This document shows positions 60,634 through 64,000 of a DNA stretch of 64,000 nt, in pieces. Numbering within the stretch: the stretch's first letter is position 1; every line of letters begins with the position of its first letter. Origin of the DNA: Ottowia thiooxydans DSM 14619. GTDB lineage: Bacteria; Pseudomonadota; Gammaproteobacteria; Burkholderiales; Burkholderiaceae_C. Location of the stretch: the NCBI RefSeq assembly GCF_000422885.1, contig NZ_KE383943.1, positions 372,001-436,000 of the forward strand, given 5' to 3'. The notes beneath the pieces are model-generated. The model did not search any database and was not told where the DNA came from. It saw only the letters and a program-made list of their open reading frames with translations. The position numbers were made by a program, and so were the translations under genes.

Positions 60634-61605
60634 ATGTTTGGATTTAAACGTCGCTCGCTCATGGTCGCCTTGACTGGCGTGCTCATGGCTGTTCCCGCGC
60701 TGGCCGCCTTCCCGGACAAGCCCATTAAACTGGTCGTACCCTATCCTGCAGGGGGATTGACGGACATTCTGGCTCGAACCATTGCCCATTCGATCACCCA
60801 AAGCAGTGGCCAACCCGTGGTGGTGGACAACCGCTCAGGAGCCAATGGCGCCATCGGCGCCGTGGCGGTCGCCAGGGCGGCGCCAGACGGTTACACCGTG
60901 CTGGTCTCGAACACTGATACGCACGCCATCAATCCCTTCATCTACAAGAAGCTGGCTTACGACCCAGTCAAGGACTTCGAGCCTGTCAGCCTCTTTGCGA
61001 CGGTGCCTTTCGCGTTGGTCGTTGGCAAAGCAAACCCAGCGAGTGCTGATTTCAAGAGCTTCGTGGCCGCTGCCAAGGCAAAACCCCGGGCTTTGACCTT
61101 CGCTTCCTGGGGAGTTGGCAGCGCGTCGCATCTGGGGATGGAATTGGTGTCCACGGCGCTGGGCGTGACGCTTCATCACGTTCCATTTTCAGGACAAGCA
61201 CCTGGCATTCAGGCTGTCCAGGCCGGACATGTGGATGCCATGATGCTGCAACCCGGAGGCGCTGATGCCGCAGCCCGATCAGGGACAGCGAAGGTATTGG
61301 CCGTGACCTCTGACAAAAGATTGCCGCTCCTGCCAGACGCACCCACATTACGTGAACTCGGCGTAGATGTGGTAACTGGAAACTGGTTCTCCATTCATGT
61401 GCCAAAGGGAACGAAGCTTGATGTCATCAGCCGCATCAATCAACTTGTGAAAGATGCATTGTCTGATCCCAAGGTTCAGGAAACCTTCCGGGCGCAGTCG
61501 GCCATGCCTGAATCTTCAACGCCTGATCAGCTTGGGAGCTATGTGCTCTCCGAGCAGCGTCGCTGGGGAGCCATTGCGCGGTCCGTGAGCGCCAGCCTCG
61601 ATTAA
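60634..61605 (+). CDS. Bug/TctC-family periplasmic receptor 6
   Basis: The 323-residue protein has a signal peptide (to ALA, residue 24) and the Bug hallmarks FPDKPIKLVVPYPAGGLTDILAR, DNRSGANGA and APDGYTVLVSNT. TAGGAGAAAGC precedes the ATG. It is operonic with the asparaginase-like gene; the hydrolase gene follows after 95 bp. Confidence 0.93.
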   Translation: MFGFKRRSLMVALTGVLMAVPALAAFPDKPIKLVVPYPAGGLTDILARTIAHSITQSSGQPVVVDNRSGANGAIGAVAVARAAPDGYTVLVSNTDTHAINPFIYKKLAYDPVKDFEPVSLFATVPFALVVGKANPASADFKSFVAAAKAKPRALTFASWGVGSASHLGMELVSTALGVTLHHVPFSGQAPGIQAVQAGHVDAMMLQPGGADAAARSGTAKVLAVTSDKRLPLLPDAPTLRELGVDVVTGNWFSIHVPKGTKLDVISRINQLVKDALSDPKVQETFRAQSAMPESSTPDQLGSYVLSEQRRWGAIARSVSASLD

Positions 61606-61700
61606 GGAGCCCAGGGCTTTGCGCATAGGAAAAATGCCGGCCGATGGCTTTTGATACCTGACACACTCCCGGAAATTTCTAAGGATATGGAGCTGGTGCG

Positions 61701-62585
61701 ATGACATTCGCCACAACCGACGATGGGGTCGAGCTGTACTACGAGTTAACGGGTACAGGTACGCCTATTCTTTTTATCCACGAGTTCGCCGCAACCCAAC
61801 AAAGCTGGGAGGCACAGGTCAGGCATTTCAGTCGAGGGTACGCGTGTCTTACGTACAACGCTCGCGGCTATCCTCCGTCGCAAGTGCCGCCAGATGCCGC
61901 GTCCTATTCCCAATCGCGTGCCGTGCAGGATGCGATTGCGGTACTTGACCATGCCGGGATCGATAAGGCCCACATCGTGGGTCTGTCGATGGGTGGATTT
62001 GCCGCTTTGCATATGGGGCTCGACTATCCCTCCAGAGTTAGATCGCTGTGCGTCGCTGGAGCTGGGTACGGCGCGGAGCCGGATAAAGCGGAGAGCTTCC
62101 GGCGCGAAACCAGAAGCACGGCAGCCTTGCTTTTGGAGCAAGGTGTTCCTGTGTTCGCGAAGAAGTATTCAAGGGGACCCACGCGCCTGTCCTTTGAGCG
62201 CAACGATCCTCGTGGGCATGCTGAGTTCGAAGGCGCCCTTGCCAAACTCTCAGCGCTTGGTCTGGCCAATACACAGCTCGGAATTCAGCTGAAAAGGCCT
62301 TCGCTGTACGACCTGAGAGATCGGCTTGCAAAGTTAAACCTGCCCACTTTGATCTTGAATGGCGACGAAGACACACCTTGCCTGGGACCTGCGCTCATGC
62401 TCAAAGCCACGATGGCTTCGGCAGCTATGAGCGTCATACCCAACTGTGGGCACACCATCAATCTGGAAGCGCCTGATGAGTTCAATCGAATCCTCACCAG
62501 TTTCATGACTGCGGCTGATAGCGGGCGCTGGCCTGTTCGTACGTATTCCTTGGCCACTACTCACGCTACAGGCATGGCCTCCTGA
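61701..62585 (+). CDS. alpha/beta hydrolase
   Basis: The 294-residue protein has the oxyanion strand FIHEFAAT (HE in place of the usual HG), nucleophile elbow GLSMGG (Ser96), an acid in NGDEDTP and the His in CGHTINLEAP. It resembles enol-lactonase-like hydrolases. It ends the GntR-regulated operon and converges on the CysB-type gene with 15 bp between stops. Confidence 0.88.
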   Translation: MTFATTDDGVELYYELTGTGTPILFIHEFAATQQSWEAQVRHFSRGYACLTYNARGYPPSQVPPDAASYSQSRAVQDAIAVLDHAGIDKAHIVGLSMGGFAALHMGLDYPSRVRSLCVAGAGYGAEPDKAESFRRETRSTAALLLEQGVPVFAKKYSRGPTRLSFERNDPRGHAEFEGALAKLSALGLANTQLGIQLKRPSLYDLRDRLAKLNLPTLILNGDEDTPCLGPALMLKATMASAAMSVIPNCGHTINLEAPDEFNRILTSFMTAADSGRWPVRTYSLATTHATGMAS

Positions 62586-62600
62586 TAGTGGCTGCTGAAC

Positions 62601-63554
62601 CTAGATGTTGTCCCCCCACGGCTGAGGCTCATCGTTGCGCATGGCTTGCTCCACGGTAGCGCGCGTCATGGTGGGGACGAACATTTCGATGAAGTCGTAG
62701 GCGTAACCTCTGAGCCACGCACCTCGCCGCAGACCCAGGCGGGTGGTGTTCAACTGAAACAGATGGCGCGCATCCAGCATCCGAAGCTGGCGATCACGTT
62801 CAGCATCGAACGCAATCATGGCAATGATGCCCACTCCCATGCCAAGTTCAACGTACGTTTTAATGACGTCAGCGTCCATGGCGGTCAGCACGATGTTGGG
62901 CTGAATGCCCGCGCGCTGAAAGGCATCGTCGAGGTGCGAGCGGCCGGTGAATCCCAGATCGTAAGTAACGATGGGGTGCTCAGCCAGGGCTTGCAAGGTC
63001 AGGGGAAGGCTCGTTTCCAGCAGCGGGTGGCCCACGGGTAACACCACGCTGTGAGACCACCGATAGCAAGACAGTGTGAGCAACCCTGCGTGGCTGGCAA
63101 GCGCTTCTGTGGCCACACCGATGTCTGCCTCGCCAGACATCAACATGTCTGCCACTTGACGGGGTGAGCCCTGATGCAGGTGCAGCGAAACGCCAGGGTA
63201 GCGTGCTCGGAAATCTCTCACCACAGGGGGCAGGGCGTAGCGTGCTTGCGAGTGAGTGGCCGCGATTGAAAGAGTCCCTTCCATGCTGGCACTGAAATCG
63301 TTGCCTACTCGCCGGAGATTCTCGGCTTCGAGCAGCAGACGCTCCACGACTGGCAGCAGAGCGTCTCCCGGTGGTGTGAGACCGGTCAGGCGTTTGCCCG
63401 CACGAACGAAAATCTCGATACCGAGTTCGTCTTCCAGTTCCCGGATCTGGCGGCTGACCCCCGGTTGCGAGGTGTGCAGAGCTTCTGCCACGTCGGTCAG
63501 ATTGAAGCCGCAGCGCACTGCTTCGCGCACTGAGCGAAGTTGCTGAAAATTCAT
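62601..63554 (-). CDS. CysB-type LysR regulator
   Basis: The 317-residue protein has the CysB/Cbl HTH: MNFQQLRSVREAVRCGFNLTDVAEALHTSQPGVSRQIRELEDELG. The effector domain includes the sulfur-ligand-type stretch YDLGFTGRSHLDDAF. CysB-like proteins activate sulfur assimilation or sulfonate/ester-sulfur genes with N-acetylserine or thiosulfate as signals. There are no cys genes in view. A nested palindrome at 63559-63600 may be its autoregulatory site. Confidence 0.93.
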   Translation of the reverse strand: MNFQQLRSVREAVRCGFNLTDVAEALHTSQPGVSRQIRELEDELGIEIFVRAGKRLTGLTPPGDALLPVVERLLLEAENLRRVGNDFSASMEGTLSIAATHSQARYALPPVVRDFRARYPGVSLHLHQGSPRQVADMLMSGEADIGVATEALASHAGLLTLSCYRWSHSVVLPVGHPLLETSLPLTLQALAEHPIVTYDLGFTGRSHLDDAFQRAGIQPNIVLTAMDADVIKTYVELGMGVGIIAMIAFDAERDRQLRMLDARHLFQLNTTRLGLRRGAWLRGYAYDFIEMFVPTMTRATVEQAMRNDEPQPWGDNI

Positions 63555-63558
63555 GGTG

Positions 63559-63600
63559 ATGATGCTTGGCGCAGGCCGATATTGCGAATATCCGCATCAT
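63559..63600. promoter_or_regulatory. nested palindrome upstream of the CysB-type gene
   Basis: An inner perfect palindrome GATATT-GCG-AATATC (63578-63592) lies inside an outer inverted repeat ATGATGC...GCATCAT (63559-63565 and 63594-63600). The site is 5-46 bp upstream of the start codon and may be an autoregulatory operator. Confidence 0.45.
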
Positions 63601-63899
63601 TGCCCGTGATGTGCCAAATACCAACGACTTTCTTATTGTTTGCTTATGGCCCCAAGCAGGGTAAGGCGCGCACGGGTCCAGGAAATGCGGGTGGCAGAAG
63701 GATCTCCTTCGGTCGCTCGCATTCGTGTGTGTTGGTGGTTGATTGTTCTACCGCCGCGTGTTGGGATCAAAGACTCTTACTGACTTTGGATATCTGAATT
63801 CCTTGATCGCTTGGCTCGGACACCTGTGTAAAACAGGCAGCGGCATGACCTTAGGTAGTCAGGTGGCTTTTGACCCAGGGGGAGGAAGGCCTTCGTGTC
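63601..63899. other. intergenic, no gene recognised
   Basis: About 300 bp between the CysB-type gene and the partial GntR gene contain no convincing open frame on either strand. Confidence 0.6.
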
Positions 63900-64000
63900 T
63901 TAGCTGAACAGAGTTTTGTCCTTGGATTTTCCCCTGCGCGCGCCATCCAGGTGGGATTTCATCAAGCTGGCTGCACGTACGGCATCCATGGCTTCGATGG
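63900..64000 (-). CDS. C-terminus of an FCD-type GntR regulator (runs off window)
   Basis: A minus-strand frame enters at the window edge and ends in TAA at 63900-63902. The 33 visible residues (IEAMDAVRAASLMKSHLDGA, then a basic tail) match the last helix of FCD-domain GntR regulators, where the pattern AI.A.D...A..LM..HL is usual. The rest lies outside the window. Confidence 0.55.
   Translation of the reverse strand, partial: IEAMDAVRAASLMKSHLDGARRGKSKDKTLFS

Noticed and set aside
1-64000. CRISPR array or cas genes
   Set aside because: No regularly spaced short repeats or Cas-like proteins were seen.

Overview
The window reads as a chromosomal segment of a metabolically versatile betaproteobacterium of the order Burkholderiales, most likely Comamonadaceae or a close relative. 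The evidence is the moderately high GC content, six Bug/TctC-type periplasmic receptors, two TRAP receptors, many LysR/IclR/GntR regulators beside catabolic genes, and a tRNA-Ser(GCU) of betaproteobacterial type. No genus can be fixed from the sequence alone.

Layout. 1-9 kb: the N-terminus of a lipoprotein (probably a trypsin/lysyl-endopeptidase-like secreted protease), an MmyB-type regulator with a small membrane protein, an acyl-CoA ligase / Bug / LysR / acyl-CoA dehydrogenase group, a GFA protein, dipeptidase E and a GIY-YIG-like protein. 9-12.8 kb: a periplasmic protein with an internal duplication, a periplasmic cupin, and a DMT exporter with its divergent LysR. 12.9-16.5 kb: a tightly overlapping four-gene FecBCD-type ABC transporter that ends in a ModA-like protein without a signal peptide and has a ModE-like palindrome upstream, so probably a molybdate or tungstate system. 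16.5-20.3 kb: a GntR-Bug-hydrolase-AA_synth operon bracketed by inverted repeats and a 164-bp MITE-like element, looking like a mobilised unit. 20.3-24.7 kb: a sugar ABC transporter and FGGY kinase. 25-27.7 kb: a dienelactone hydrolase-like protein, a LamG protein with a C-terminal sorting signal, and a conserved hypothetical.

27.7-30.1 kb holds the most unexpected item: a run of small genes on the minus strand separated by 60-63-bp sites that look like integron attC sites. It is an integrase-less cassette cluster with an Imm42-like immunity protein, an SGNH hydrolase and two orphan small proteins, next to an IS5-family remnant. 30.5-35 kb: an FKBP isomerase, tRNA-Ser with a strong terminator, then four poorly characterised accessory genes.

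35-42.2 kb: a TRAP transporter with a divergent AroQ-like enzyme, followed by a duplicated IclR + DctP module; each IclR gene has its own perfect palindromic operator candidates. 42.3-46.3 kb: a TauD-like dioxygenase coupled to a Bug receptor, small proteins and a DUF2520 protein. 46.3-58.3 kb: MmgE/PrpD, an AtuA-like pair with a Bug receptor, LysR, IclR, an aspartase/fumarase-superfamily lyase with Bug and rhodanese, and a BisC-like cytoplasmic molybdoenzyme. A 17-bp sequence shared by the MmgE/PrpD promoter and the IclR-lyase divergent promoter suggests one IclR regulon. 58.3-64 kb: a REP hairpin and MITE-like repeat, a GntR / asparaginase-like / Bug / hydrolase operon with a double GntR operator, a CysB-type regulator, and the tail of another GntR regulator.

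The overall theme is scavenging of organic acids and related small molecules: single high-affinity periplasmic receptors, a specific regulator, and one or two CoA-, lyase- or hydrolase-type enzymes per module. No TctA/TctB membrane subunits are present, so the six Bug receptors must work with transporters encoded elsewhere or act as sensors.
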